From contig JBBBDQ010000347.1 of assembly GCA_037127315.1 (NCBI GenBank), positions 3,339,926 through 3,403,925 of the forward strand: 64,000 nt of DNA, read 5' to 3'. Origin of the DNA: Ascarosepion bandense. Its lineage: Eukaryota; Mollusca; Cephalopoda; Sepiida; Sepiidae. The position numbers were made by a program, and so were the translations under genes. Shown here piece after piece: positions 31,100 to 42,019 of this stretch. The notes beneath the pieces are model-generated. The model was given only the letters and a program-made list of their open reading frames with translations. It searched no databases and was not told the origin of the DNA. Numbering within the stretch: position 1 is the stretch's first letter; every line of letters begins with the position of its first letter.

Positions 31100-31672
31100 C
31101 TTCTGCTAGCCACCTACACAATCCAACGTAGAATTTGTAATGTGATCCATCACGATTTGGCAGCTCAGATACAGTCACTTTCTCACCGGCGCAATGTGGG
31201 TTTCCTTTGTCTCTACTAGAAATACTTTCACGGTTTCTGCTCCGATGAACTTAGCTCTCTGGTGCCACCTGTGTATGAATTTACTCGAGCCACAAGATTA
31301 GCCGCTGGGTCCCACCCTTTTACTGTGAAACCAATAAAATCTAAACACAAATTTTACTCCATCAGCTTCTTTTCTCACATTTCCCGCCTGTGGAATTACC
31401 TTCCGTTTACTTGCTTCCCCGAAAGCTAAAATCTCCAATAATTTAAATGTAAAGTCAATAGTCATCTCCTATCTCATAAACTTGCATCCTTTCTCTAATG
31501 CTACTTTCCCAGTCCACTCCACTCTCATCAGTATTCTCATCCTTTTCTTACCCACTTCCTTACACACCCGGTGACCTGTCACTCTTTCTCATAACATTCC
31601 TCCTATGTAACCCCCTGTGCACCAGTGGCAGTGCCTTGCTTCGGGCAATATGATTATTAAAAAAATACAGAA
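31100..31672 (+). pseudogene. LINE-A copy 9: C-terminus and 3' UTR
   Basis: Encodes IHHDLAAQIQSLSHRRNVGF, KYFHGFCSDELSSLVPPVYE, FTRATRLAAGSHPFTVKPIK, FFSHISRLWNYLPFTCFPES, FKCKVNSHLLSHKLAS, with stops inside. UTR colinear with the copy at 24450-24985, ending cttgcttcgggcaatatgat plus A run. Confidence 0.75.
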
Positions 31673-31746
31673 TCTTACAAATGGTTTGCACGTGGACCTA
31701 GGAAAAGAAACATTGTTCAGATATTTACTTCTCTAAAAAAAACTTT

Positions 31747-32245
31747 TGTTAAAATGAAATGGATTGTCATCAACCCTTGTGAAATACAGTCTTGATAATA
31801 GACTGGAAACATCACGTGAAATACGTCGACTGACAGAACTAGCTTAAACGTTAGGCGCTGGCAACATGATCAGTAGACTTAACATAAAAGTAAGTTCAAT
31901 CTCGAAACTTTTGATCAAGAAAACCTGAAAACTCAGAAGGTGTTCCTTGAGTGTTCAGGGTCATGTGGTGAGATGTCTGAATTCATACGGTTCCACCGCT
32001 TGAGTTAGGACTAACAATTCTTCAAACTTTTGTTAGACTGAAAAATCTGGTCATCAACCTATGTGAAACTAAGTCATGATAAAAAACTGGAAACATCATA
32101 TGAAAATTAGCCGACTCATAGAATTAACTTACAGGTTTCGGCACTGACAACCTGCCTAGTATACCTAGCATAAAAGTTAAGTACGATCTCGAAACATTTG
32201 ATCAAAAAAATATGAACACCCAAAAGAAATTTAATGAGTGTCATG
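31747..32245. repeat. Diverged tandem duplication, period ~284 bp
   Basis: gtcatcaacc at 31766 and 32050 anchors two colinear copies; further shared blocks are gactggaaacatca, cataaaagttaag and cgatctcgaaac-tttgatca. Non-coding, no family recognised. Confidence 0.6.
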
Positions 32246-32249
32246 GATC

Positions 32250-32413
32250 AAGAAAAATCCAAAGAAGGACGTGCAATGTTATTTGTTCTGACCTGGCATC
32301 TCGGTTTCAGTCACTTTCCAATCGACATAATGTATCTTTTCATTACGATTGTTATCATGATCTCTCCCCTTTGAGACTTCGATTTCATGAATTTGTCAAC
32401 AGTACTAGATTGG
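32250..32413 (+). pseudogene. LINE-A copy 10, left of SINE S11
   Basis: Reads CNVICSDLASRFQSLSNRHN then a short gap, FHEFVNSTRL, equivalent to NVIGPDLAARLQPLSRRLDV...EFTRATRL of copy 6, with the middle shortened. Interrupted by SINE S11. Confidence 0.6.
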
Positions 32414-32719
32414 ATGTGCGTTGTGGTGCATTGGATATCGGCTCGGAACGAGAAATCGGGGAGCGGAGTTCGAATTCCAGCTGAATTCATTGCATTCACT
32501 TACGCAAAAATACCCTTGGGAAAGGTATTAATCCGTCTCTTCCTTCCAGTTATGGGTTAAATAACAGGACAGATTGGGTTCTATAGCCTTGGTCGGCAAC
32601 CAGTCTAACGCAGAAAGCAATGGCAACCTACTGCGGGATAATATTCTGCCCAGTCAGTCATGTTTCTTTCCAGACATGATCGCCCAAAGCCTGTATCACG
32701 TATGGCACTTAATTGACTG
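32414..32719 (+). mobile_element. Ceph-SINE-like copy S11 with 10-bp target duplication
   Basis: Full-length copy flanked by exact actagattgg at 32404-32413 and 32720-32729. Promoter boxes present. Inserted into LINE-A coding remnant. Confidence 0.9.
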
Positions 32720-32729
32720 ACTAGATTGG

Positions 32730-32900
32730 CAGTTTGGTCTCATCCTTTTACTGTTCTAATAGTTAAGTCTAACTGTATGTTCTATTCTAATAGTTTCTTA
32801 TCTTGCAATTCTAACCTGATGAATTTCCTTCCAGTTTCTTGCTTCTCAATTAACTACGATATTCAAAATTGAAATGCAACGTCAACCATCATCGTATGTC
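32730..32900 (+). pseudogene. LINE-A copy 10, right of SINE S11
   Basis: Continues with a (L)AVWSHPFTV block, FYSNSF and an NFLPVSCFS-type block before fading, matching the order in copies 6, 7 and 9. Confidence 0.55.
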
Positions 32901-33002
32901 ATATAAGATATTTTGTCTTAGTGGCTTTATCACCTGTCTTTGGATGAAATAAATAAAAACAGGATGAAAATACTGTTTATTTCATGAAATTAAAGAATTT
33001 GG

Positions 33003-33150
33003 GAAGTGAATCGACGTGACATAATGAGCAATCGAAGAACCGAGTTCGAATTTCAGTGTTCTTTATTGTAGTCGCTTAAGCGCAAATAAAGTTGGGAAAA
33101 GTATGAATACATTTCGTCCCCAGCTATAGGTTAAATAGCAGGACTTGTAT
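33003..33150 (+). mobile_element. Degraded Ceph-SINE-like fragment S12
   Basis: Keeps gaaccgagttcgaatttcag, cgcttaagcgcaaataaagt and ctataggttaaatagcagga; the rest is lost. Confidence 0.5.
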
Positions 33151-33617
33151 CTGGAAAATCATTGTCATCCTCAATGCAAAAAAATAAAAAGTAAAAAGGG
33201 ATGATAATTCTAATACAAAATATGTTTCAGCTATAAATAACTCACACATGGATGATAAACCGTAAAAAAATCAGGTCTGTTGAAGAAGCAAATGTTCTTA
33301 TACTTTTTGCTATTCATGCTTCTTTTGGTTGAGGTTTTTCCGATTCATGACCTAGAGGATTCTATTGTTGGTTAAAAGGCTATCGGGTTCACGTTTAGTT
33401 AAGATTTTAGTCTCTGGGTTGGTTCTGATGAAAAGGTCATAAGCCGCTGATTCAGTGGAAGAAACGGGTAAGCGACACAAAATGGTGCCAGACGAGCATG
33501 ATAGGAATTTCTAGGAATTCTTACTACCGACATTCTTAGAATTTATTACCAAAACCTTCCATAGATTATTCTCATTTTTCATTAGGGTGTAGTTTCTATC
33601 AGTTCACGAGTAAACGC

Positions 33618-33648
<31 letters not shown>

Positions 33649-33789
33649 TTCTAAATATATACTGTTAAATATAAGAGACAATGAATGTCTATTATGTTTA
33701 ATCATGAGCCATTCTAAACGTCGTATTTTGGCTTTAATTTCAGTTGAAAATAAAGACAAAAATTCTCCAACATTTGAATAATTTTTTAT

Positions 33790-33845
33790 TAATTCGGTCC
33801 TAAGCTTTCGACTCACATGAGCCATCTTCAGAGAGGTTATTAAGA
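33790..33845 (-). ncRNA. Hammerhead-ribozyme-like motif (candidate)
   Basis: Minus strand: CTGAAGA (fits CUGANGA), a stem-loop GGCTCA/TGAGTC with 2-base loop, then GAAA followed by the palindromic AGCT. The 10.1-11.1 closing pair is T/C, a mismatch, and stem III would have no loop, so it could act only as a dimer as in some Penelope-like element ribozymes. Weak on its own. Confidence 0.3.
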
Positions 33846-34189
33846 CAGTAATAAAATAACATCCACCATCAACGACGATTTTATTTTGTGTTGACATAAA
33901 ACTCTAGGCAACGGCAATAGTTACCAAAAATAACAAACGCAGTTTGCAAATTTGCAAGGTGCTTCTATGACGTCACACCGCGTGATAGCGCGAAATGACA
34001 ACAGAACCATGTATTCAAATGCAATGTAATGTGTTATGACCGGCTTTAAAGGTGATTATTTGCTGCATCGATACACTATATATATCCGAATGAATAAGGA
34101 ACTAAGAAAATAGAAGCGTTCAAAAGATTAATTTAAAACAGTGCTCAAAATATATATAGAACAATTACTATTTATTATAAATTATACTT

Positions 34190-34285
34190 TAGAACATGTA
34201 CAAACTACAATCTATTACAAAATTGTATATATTGTTTCAACATTGAAAGAACAATGTCTCATCAGGTAGTTAGTAATGATGGTAA
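34190..34285 (-). ncRNA. Hammerhead-ribozyme-like motif with intact core (candidate)
   Basis: Minus strand: CTGATGA (34265-34259), a 7-bp stem II GACATTG/CAATGTT with loop TTCTTT, then GAAA (34238-34235). Stem III is ACAAT (34235-34231) with ATTGT (34211-34207) and the cleavage triplet GTA ends at 34206. Stem I is short: AC/GT next to the core, an internal loop, then TAC/GTA. All core positions fit the consensus. Stem I is the weak part. No self-cleavage can be shown from sequence alone. Confidence 0.45.
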
Positions 34286-34664
34286 TAAACGTTATTTTTG
34301 AATAGTAAATTTTTGAAAATTAATTTCGTTTTATTATTGGAAAAAAATTTCGTACGAGGTAAAGAGGATAGAAAAAAAGAGAAAACAAAAAGAAAAATCA
34401 AAAAAAGGAGGAAAATAAAGAAAGAGAAGGGCACAGAGGAAATAAAAAAACAAAAAGGAAAACAAGAGATAAAGAAAAAACGAGAGGAGAAAGCCAATGA
34501 ACAGCGTCTCAGAGAGAAATAGACCCCCAAATTAAAGTAAGAAGTAAAATGTAGGCATATACTGATATCGGTCACGCAACGTCTGGGCTTAACAAATAAT
34601 AAAAAGTGAGAAAATACACACACATATATATATATACATGGCGAAGATGTATGGCAAAGTGGAA

Positions 34665-34690
34665 TCTAAACTTATTTATAAATGGAACTT

Positions 34691-34731
<41 letters not shown>

Positions 34732-35399
34732 GTTACTTATAGACTCCGAAACGGCTGAACCGATTTTCTTGAAAAATTTACACAGTTGTACTATAAGAGT
34801 CTGCGAGTGTTCTTAGCTAGGTTTTGTGTCGATGTACGCCCAATAAATAACAAAAATCGATAATCGAAAAACTCGGATTATAGAAGCAGTGGTTTGATTT
34901 TTATCAAATTTGATACACTCATAGACAAAGACATAAGAAACGATATTCAGAAGTTTCAAGGTTGCAGTTCTTACAATAGTGCAGAAAATCGATAATATAT
35001 ATATATATATATAAGGCAAGATGTTTGTGTGTGTGTCTGTTTATCTGCCTGCATGTCTGTATTTTTCAGCCCATTTATTTTAGTTTTTGCTTCGGGTCTA
35101 GCTCTCAGTAGGTATAATTGTAGTTCTGAGTCTCAGCCATGATATCATTTACTCAGAGGAATTATTTAGCCTTCCAAATTCAGTTTACGACGAAAAAATC
35201 TTATTTGATATCGATACCAGGAAATCAAAATTTGATTTACATCCATTCATTTTTCTTTTAGTCTACGGTTTCATTTTAACTGGAAACAACTATTGCTTTT
35301 TAGTCTTTCGTGCCAACACCCAAAGAGTCTGAGCTCCAGGACCATGGATTAGTTTTAAAGCTTTCATTACACCCGAGCAACGGCGGGCTGTACTGCTAG
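34665..35399 (+). mobile_element. Helitron-like copy H4 (full length)
   Basis: 735 bp from TCTAAACTTATTTATAAATGG to cccgagcaacggcgggctgt then actgCTAG. Colinear with H2. No coding capacity. Confidence 0.75.
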
Positions 35400-35479
35400 A
35401 ATTTAATAACAAAAATGTTGGAAACATAGCCAAAAAAAGAATAAAGAATCAAAATTAAATCAGCTAGATTGTAAGAGAT

Positions 35480-35765
35480 CTAGGGAATTTGAGTTTTTCT
35501 TTTCTGATGTTAAGCATAAATGTATTTTTGTCTCTAGAACTTCGTCGTTGCACACAGGTTCGGTCCAGAGTATTCTCATCATCCTTCTGTAGAACCATAT
35601 TTCTCTTCCTTCAATTTTCTCCTTCATCCGCGGGGTGATTTTCTTGCCTTCACTGCCATATAGGAAGACTGATACTACATAACAGTCCAGTACTCTTTTT
35701 TGCTTCTGTAGAGACCTCGGTGATACTTGATGAACTGGCCTTGTGCCAAACAAGACCGAATTCAC
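35480..35765 (-). pseudogene. LINE-C fragment 7
   Basis: The minus strand encodes KQKRVLDCYVVSVFLYGSEG, KEKIEGREIWFYRRMMRILW, TEPVCNDEVLE. Same block order as fragments 3-5; both ends missing. Confidence 0.65.
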
Positions 35766-35779
35766 TACAATTTAAATAT

Positions 35780-36240
35780 CAGAAGGTTGAAGTTTGGATA
35801 TTTGTGGAATGATAAAATATTTCGTCTATACATTAAATTAAATATTTATTAACAGAATAAAAAATTTGTTACGAAACAACTATAAGTGAAATTTCCTTAA
35901 TTGAACACTATAAAATATTTGTTAGAAAAAAATGTTCATTGAGAAAATGCATGTAGTTTTGTAGTTAAAGTTCTTCAAAGAGAAATGTAGATATTTAAAA
36001 TGTTCCAAAGAAATTAAGAGTTCATAGTTGATAGTAGTAAGTATCTAAGTATCCCAGACGTATACTGATAGTAGCAGTATGTGAAATCTTATGTTCCTTC
36101 CCCATTTTTGGTAGGTTGGCGACAGGGTGAGAAAGAAGGTGAAACAGATAAAGAAAATTTACTTAGAATGTCCTATTGTTGTTGTTGCTGTTTTCGCTGT
36201 TGTTGTTTTCTTTGACGGCGTGGAGTAAAAAAAGAAGAAA
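35780..36240. other. No feature recognised
   Basis: AT-rich sequence with a short tgttgttg run at about 36175-36210. Confidence 0.4.
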
Positions 36241-36630
36241 AGAATATTGGAAGAAGAGATAAAATGAATAGGTGATGCGCCCTTACGTCTGGGTCGGCTT
36301 CCTGAAATTTCTTTTGTTACATTGCCACAAGGTTCGTCAGCTAACCGTTTGCATGTCGGATTGTCTTTGATTGGTCACAGACCGTGGTTTAAGTCGTGAA
36401 ATTTGTCATGTGACCGGCTCCAGCAGGCATTTTTTCTTTAGATATGAAAAACGTCATATATCAATTTTCGATTTCCTATCCAATCAGGATTCAGAATTTT
36501 ACTTTTCACCCTGACTTGTGAAATTTGCCTTGGTCTGAGCTTTTCTAAAATGCTTTTAGCCGTTTGGATCCGATTTTGCGGGTGTGCAATTTTACTTTGT
36601 GTGTTTTAGTTCAGTTTTGCGTGATATAGG
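36240..36630. other. Unique stretch with CCAAT-like and CpG words, no gene recognised
   Basis: Less repetitive than its surroundings (gtgatgcgcccttacgtctg, ccaatcagg, cgtttggatccgattttgcg). No coding frame or repeat family identified. Confidence 0.3.
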
Positions 36631-36632
36631 AT

Positions 36633-36815
36633 ATGTATCCTATATTTCTGTTGCTTCAAGTCTCTTTTTCTTCTTTGAGGAGATTTTCCAGCCTTCACTG
36701 TCATATAGGAATACTGATACTACATAACAGTTATGTACTGTTTTATTTGTTTCTATGGGTATTTTCCTGCTTGTTAATACTGTACTTAGATTTTGGAAGT
36801 CGTCTTTCGTCACTA
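36633..36815 (-). pseudogene. LINE-C fragment 8
   Basis: Minus strand gives LSTVLTSRKIPIETNKTVHN, CYVVSVFLYDSEGWKIS and KKKKRLEAT, corresponding to the KLLTxRKISxETKKRVLDCYVxSVLxYGSECW block. Short and decayed. Confidence 0.55.
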
Positions 36816-37479
36816 AATTTCTTTCTAAAATTCCTTCCTTTCATGCCTTCTTTTGTCTCGCAGATTACATTTATTTATATTTTCTTTGTTGAAATTTTCA
36901 TGTTATTATCTCGTTACTTTTATTATCGTAGATTATTTGACATCTTCCTAAGAGGAAGTATAATAAAAAGTTTACAGAATTAAGAGTTCGTTCATTTTAG
37001 CGAAATGTAATTTGTGCATAAGAAGATAAGTTCATGTTTTCGCTAATTGTATCAACAAAGTAGTAGTAATGTCTTGTTCCTCTCTTTCTTTTTATGTACG
37101 GAGGGTGGTTGAATAGGAAGGAGAAATAAAGAAAACAGCACGCAAGAGAAAGTGAGAAGATGTGAATGCAGCTCACCGGGGGAGGCCTGATTAATTTCTT
37201 ACCACATTGTCTTCAGCATAAATTGTCTGATGCTTCTTCGTCCTCTGCTTGCATTAGCCGCGAAACGTGTACAAATAGCCAACTTGAATCACGAGATCAG
37301 CTCCCAACGCATACTCATTTTTCGACGGGAAGAAACATGAGACGGGCCATTGAAATTTCACTTTTCTGCAAATTGCTCTCCTTTCATTGGTTAATAAATA
37401 ATTTCGCACTTACTCGAAAAATTTGCAAACTGTTGTGGCAAAATCTTTGTCTTCTATTCGTTGTGGCCTGTTAGGAGAC

Positions 37480-37659
37480 AGAAGTAAGACAGAAACAAGA
37501 AGGTATGTTTAAACAGTGTATTAGAATAGTAGAACATGTATATAATAATGAGTATTAGTAATTAGCAGATAGAAGTGTACGTCCGAACAGTATAGTTACC
37601 CTGCGTCTAGACTGTCTCTAGACTGTTTCCAACTGCGTCCCGGAAGTCACGCAGGTAAG
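37480..37659 (+). promoter_or_regulatory. Consensus splice-donor-like site after unique sequence (candidate exon end)
   Basis: At 37651-37659 the plus strand reads gCAG|GTAAGTa, a perfect vertebrate/invertebrate donor consensus. It closes a stretch (about 37150-37653) not made of recognised repeats. No acceptor, frame or promoter can be tied to it, so an exon here is only a possibility. Confidence 0.2.
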
Positions 37660-37739
37660 TATTTATTGACGGAGGAAGAGTCCATTCCTATAGCTAGGGC
37701 ACCATAACACAAACCGTGAAGAAGTTTTATCTTTTATTC

Positions 37740-38085
37740 TTCGTATTTTTTTTACTCTCATTTTATCTTTTATTCTTCGTATTTTTTTTACTCTCATTTT
37801 TATCTCTTTTTTTATTCTTCTCTCTCTTTCTTATTCTCCCTCTCTAAATCATTCTTCTTTTTATTTGTCCGTTTCTTTTCTTTTTTCTCTCTCTTTCTGT
37901 ATCTTTCTTATTCTATTCTTCATTCATTCTTTCCTTTTCCTGTATATCTTTTCTATATTTCTTTCTTATTTTTCCTTCCTCTTCTTTTATCTCAAGAATT
38001 ACATTTATTTGTAATTAATTTGTGGAGACGTTCGTAACTTTCATCTATTTTCTTTTATTTTTTTAACAAACCTCAACATTAAAAA
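37740..38085 (+). repeat. Pyrimidine-rich tract
   Basis: T/C-rich low-complexity sequence with a 35-bp direct repeat (ttttatcttttattcttcgt...) near 37727-37800. Confidence 0.8.
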
Positions 38086-38780
38086 GGGCAAACAAACCTC
38101 AACATTAAAAAGGGCAGCCCAATATGGAAAATGCAGGTCGGGGAGACTAGAATCAAGCAGGTACAAAAATTTAAATACCTGGGAAGTGTTCTAACAGAAG
38201 ACGGAAAGTGCTACACAGATACTCCGAAGACGAATTGGCATTGCGAAGGAAGCAAACCAGAAATTGAGTAAAGTATCAAGAAACAGGACAGTTTCGCTAG
38301 AAACAAAGAAGAGAGTACTGGATTGTTATGTGATGTCGGTTCTTCAATATGGCAGTGAATGCGGGACAATATCATCAAAGATGAAGGAAAGATTTGAAGC
38401 AAATGAAATGTGGTTCTACAGAAAGATGTTGCGAATATCATAATCGAGCATGTGAGCAATGATGAAGTTTTGGAAAGGATGCAAACGAAAAGGAAATTAA
38501 TACTGAGCATCATGAAGAGACAGCTAAAATTCCTGGGAGATGCAATGAGGAAGGAGGGCTTGAAGAACCTGATATAGGAAAAAAAGGCCAGATATAGGAA
38601 AAAAGAGACAGGGGAAAGCAACGATTAACATATTTAAAGAACTTAATCAGTGAATGACGGAACGAGGGTTGCATGGTGTAACAGGAGAAGGCGTGCTAAC
38701 AGCCACCAGTGATAGGGAGACGTGGAAAGCTATGATTGTCTACGTCCTGAAGGGACAGGGCACATAGAAGAAGAAGAAGA
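38085..38780 (+). pseudogene. LINE-C fragment 9 (longest 3' copy) with (AAG)n tail
   Basis: Starts earlier in the RT than other copies: KMQVGETRIKQVQKFKYLGS then VLTEDGKCYTDT, a frameshift, RRIGIAKEANQKLSKVSRNR, TVSLETKKRVLDCYVMSVLQ, YGSECGTISSKMKERFEANE, MWFYRKMLRIS, a frameshift, ERMQTKRKLILSIMKRQLKF, LGDAMRKEGLKN. It ends ATSDRETWKAMIVYVLKGQG then a stop and a short (AAG)n run at 38768-38780. Confidence 0.75.
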
Positions 38781-38889
38781 TGTTTTATTGTTTCATTTCC
38801 TTGAAAAGCATATTCTATCTTTCGTCCTTCGATTATTCCGCCAAATTACTTTTTATTGTTTTCTTTTTTATTATTGTTGCTTTATTTTT

Positions 38890-39590
38890 ATACACTTCTT
38901 CTTTTTCTTCTTCTTCTTCTTTGCTCGCATTCTTCTTCTTCTTCTTCTTCTTCTTCTTCTTCTTCTTTGTTCGCATTCTTCTTTTTCTTCTTTTCTTCTT
39001 CTTCTTTTTTTCTTCTTCTTTGCTCGCTTTCTTCTTTTTCTTCTTTGCTCGCTTTCTTCTTCTTCTTCTTCTTCATTGCTTCTTCTGCTTTTTTTCTTCT
39101 TCTTCTTTGCTCGCCTTCCTTTTTCTTCTTCTTCTTTTCTTCTTCTTCTTTTTTCTTCTTCTTCTTCTTTTCTCCTTCTTTTTCTTCTTCTTCTTTGCTC
39201 ACTTTCTTCTTCTTCTTTTCTTCTTCTTTTTTTCTTCTTTTTTGCACGCTTTCTTCTTCTTCTTCTTCTTTGCTCGATTTCTTCTTCTTCTTCTTTTCTT
39301 CTTCTTTTTCTTCTTCTTCTTTGCTCACTTTCTTCTTCTTCTTTTCTTCTTTTTTCTTCTTTTTCTTCTTCTTTGCTCGCTTTCTTCTTCTTTTTCTTTT
39401 TCTTTTTTCTTCTTTTTTGCTCGCTTTCTTCTTCTTCTTCTTTTCTTCTTTTTTTCTTCCTTTTCTTCTTCTTTGTTCGCTTTCTTCTTCTTCTTTTCAT
39501 CTTCTTCTTTTCTTATTTTCTTCTTCTTCTTCTTTGATCGCTTTCTTCTTCTTCTTCTTCTTCTTTGCTCACTCGCTTTTCTTTTATTCT
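38890..39590 (+). repeat. (CTT)n array with gctcgc/gctcac interruptions
   Basis: About 700 bp of TTC triplets broken every 40-80 bp by ctttgctcgctttc-type words, i.e. a second-level period. Keeps six frames partly open (poly-F/S/L or poly-K/R/E); none is a gene. Confidence 0.95.
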
Positions 39591-40011
39591 CGCTTCTCTT
39601 ATTTCTTTTATCTTATTCCCCATATATCCCCCCCTGTCTATTCTTAATCTGTATTTTTCCGTCGCATCCTTTTAATTTCTGCTTCTCATTTTCTCAATGA
39701 TCCTCCGCCTCCACTCAGCATTTTTTCACTCCCTCTCCTATTCTTCTACTTCTTCTTTTCTCGCTTTTTCTCCTCCTCCTCCTCCTCTTCTCATTTTCTA
39801 GCTTTCTCTTTTCCTACTCTTCTTTTCTTCTTCGAATACCCCGCTCTCTCACCACTCATCAGTCTCTTTTTTTTTTCATTTTTTCTTTTTCTTTCTCTTA
39901 ACACCCCTTCTCACGTTTTCTCACACATATCAGCCTCTTCTTTTTCTTCTTCTTATTCTCTCGCTTCATCTTTTTATCCTCCTGTTATTTTCTCGTTCAC
40001 GATTTTACCCA

Positions 40012-40508
40012 GGGTACTGAAAGACAGGAAAATCTTAGAAACAAACACAAGAATGCTGAATTGCTATGTGATATCTGTCTTTCTGTATGAAAGTGAATGC
40101 TGGACAACCTCATCAAAGACGAAGGAGAGGCTAAAGGCAGCAGAAATATGGTTTTACAGAAGGATCTGAGAATATTATGGACAGAGCACGTGTGCAACGA
40201 TGAGGTGTTGTAAAGGATGCAAACAAGAAGAAAACTGATAATAAATATCAAGAAGAGACAAATGAGTTTCCTTGGACTCGTAATGAGGAAGGAGGACCTG
40301 GAGAACTTGATACTCACAGGTCTGATAAATGGAAGAAAAGACAGGGAAAGCAGCGCGAGACATACTTGTTAGGTCTGAGCAAATGGTTGACGGAGCGGGG
40401 CTTGGAAGAGATACCAACAAAAATTTACTTAGAGTGACAAGAGTACAGAGCCAAGTTGAAGTCCATGATCTCCTACGTCCTGAATGAACACAGCACATGA
40501 AGAAGAAA
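40012..40508 (+). pseudogene. LINE-C fragment 10
   Basis: Encodes LETNTRMLNCYVISVFLYES, ECWTTSSKTKERLKAAEIWF, then frameshifted TEHVCNDEVL, RRKLIINIKKRQMSFLGLVM, RKEDLENLILTG, with the LMISYVLNEHST ending and an impure (AAG)n tail. Multiple lesions. Confidence 0.7.
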
Positions 40509-41008
40509 AAGAATTTCCTTCCTGTTTTTCTTCTTACTCCTCCTCACTTTTTCTCACTCTTTTTATACTCATTTTCTCGCTTCTTTTTCTCCTCTCCTTC
40601 TTTTACTTTCTCCTCTTCTCATATTTCAACTCTCATTTTCTGAATATATTTAGCCCTTTTCTTTACCTTCGTTCACTTCTACGTTTTTTTTTTTATTTTT
40701 TATTATTTTTTTGTTTCTCTAAATTGAATAACGCAAGGTAATACAAGGTACACATTACATCTCAAGATGCCACAAAATCCACATCATAGTGCCATCTTAA
40801 AAGATGTTCTTTAACTCCATTATTTTTTTATCCAGTACACTCTTGAGAAAATATTTTTTTATTACCATCAATAAATATCAGAGAAATAAACACTTTTTTT
40901 CATCTTTATGTGTGTTTTTTCTTTTAGTTACAATTCAAAACGACCTTATCATAAATGGCAAATCTTTTGGCGCACGCGCGTGCGTGTGTGTGTGTGTGTG
41001 TGTGTGCG

Positions 41009-41125
41009 TCTACGGTTATATCATGTTGAATACACTGGTTCTTGTCTGATCACCGAAGTTAAGCACCATCGAGCCTGGTCAGTACTTAGATGGGAATAAC
41101 AGATGCTGTAAACGTCAGGACCAAG
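41009..41125 (+). mobile_element. 5S-rRNA-like head of a third composite element
   Basis: gtctacggttatatcatgtt, gatcaccgaagttaagcacc and gcctggtcagtacttagatg match 5S rRNA. About 10 bp are deleted before aataacagatgctgtaaacg. Unlike the copies at 10572 and 27666, the tRNA head does not follow; instead comes gaccaagaacggtcaaccgg, tcctccaggtttgggagttg (to about 41215). Confidence 0.7.
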
Positions 41126-41259
41126 AACGGTCAACCGGTCCTCCAGGTTTGGGAGTTGGGCGTAGGACTAACAACCCTGCCCCATAAAAAACAGTTTGTT
41201 ACGGAAACAGTAACAAAAAGTTGCTGCACAACACACCATTGGGCATAACGGGCGAGATG

Positions 41260-41260
41260 A

Positions 41261-41302
<42 letters not shown>

Positions 41303-41394
41303 AAATCGACTCTGTACGTATCCAAATCATAAAATCTTACACAAGTAATTTTTTAGGACCACGAATAACCGGCAGAATCTATATATCTATATCA

Positions 41395-41437
<43 letters not shown>
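41260..41437. repeat. Two (AT)n tracts
   Basis: 41262-41300 and 41396-41437; a third short tract is at 41639-41660. Confidence 0.95.
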
Positions 41438-41440
<3 letters not shown>

Positions 41441-41544
41441 GTAAAAGGAACCCAATGTTTTACGATTTTGAGTTTCCTGACATTTTTTATTTAAAAAATG
41501 CATAATTTAATCATATAATTATGAATTAAAAGTAAATTGCGACT

Positions 41545-41600
41545 CGGAGCTTCCTATGTTTCGAGAATTCTAACTCCTTATCAGGTAATGTTTAATGTTG
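41545..41600 (-). ncRNA. Degenerate hammerhead-like motif (candidate)
   Basis: Minus strand has CTGATAA (41584-41578; core G8 replaced by A), a weak GAG/CTC stem II, then CGAAAC. Likely a decayed relative of the motif at 34190-34285. Confidence 0.2.
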
Positions 41601-42019
41601 GCTGTGAAAACAACTTAATGTACTTTTAATTCTTAATTATATATATATATATATATATATCAATGTATATTTGGGCAGCAACAACCGTTCTTAAAAGCGT
41701 CTTTGATATATGAAGCCATTGAAATTTTAATTAATTTGTCATTAAGTATTTAGAGTATTTTCGTTTTTTAGAAAAAAGAGAGTACAAATATTTTCCGTAA
41801 TTTCTATTGTCCAAAGCGCTTTCGGCTACGTCTGAAGACATTTTCAATTGTGCTTTGTCTTTGGAGTTTTTATTTTTCCTGATTTGTTGACTTTTTCAGT
41901 CGTAATTATTATTTTTATGTTGCTTTAAGTAGGAGCGTTCATTCTGCACTTATTCAAAAAACTAGAAAAATGGATAAAAAGTTAATTAAATCTCCCTTCA
42001 CGACCTTATTTAATAATAT

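Noticed and set aside
37166..37474. 102-codon open frame as a gene
   Set aside because: No recognisable family; hydrophobic end only. Kept only as possible exon context for the donor at 37653.
38722..39700. Overlapping 200-306-codon frames on both strands
   Set aside because: Produced by the (CTT)n array; poly-F/S/L on one strand and poly-K/R/E on the other.
41812..41850. Further hammerhead-like motif (minus strand CCGAAAGCGCTTTGGAC)
   Set aside because: The GAAA and a palindromic AGCGCT stem III are there, but the CUGANGA box is not recognisable (TTGAAAA).
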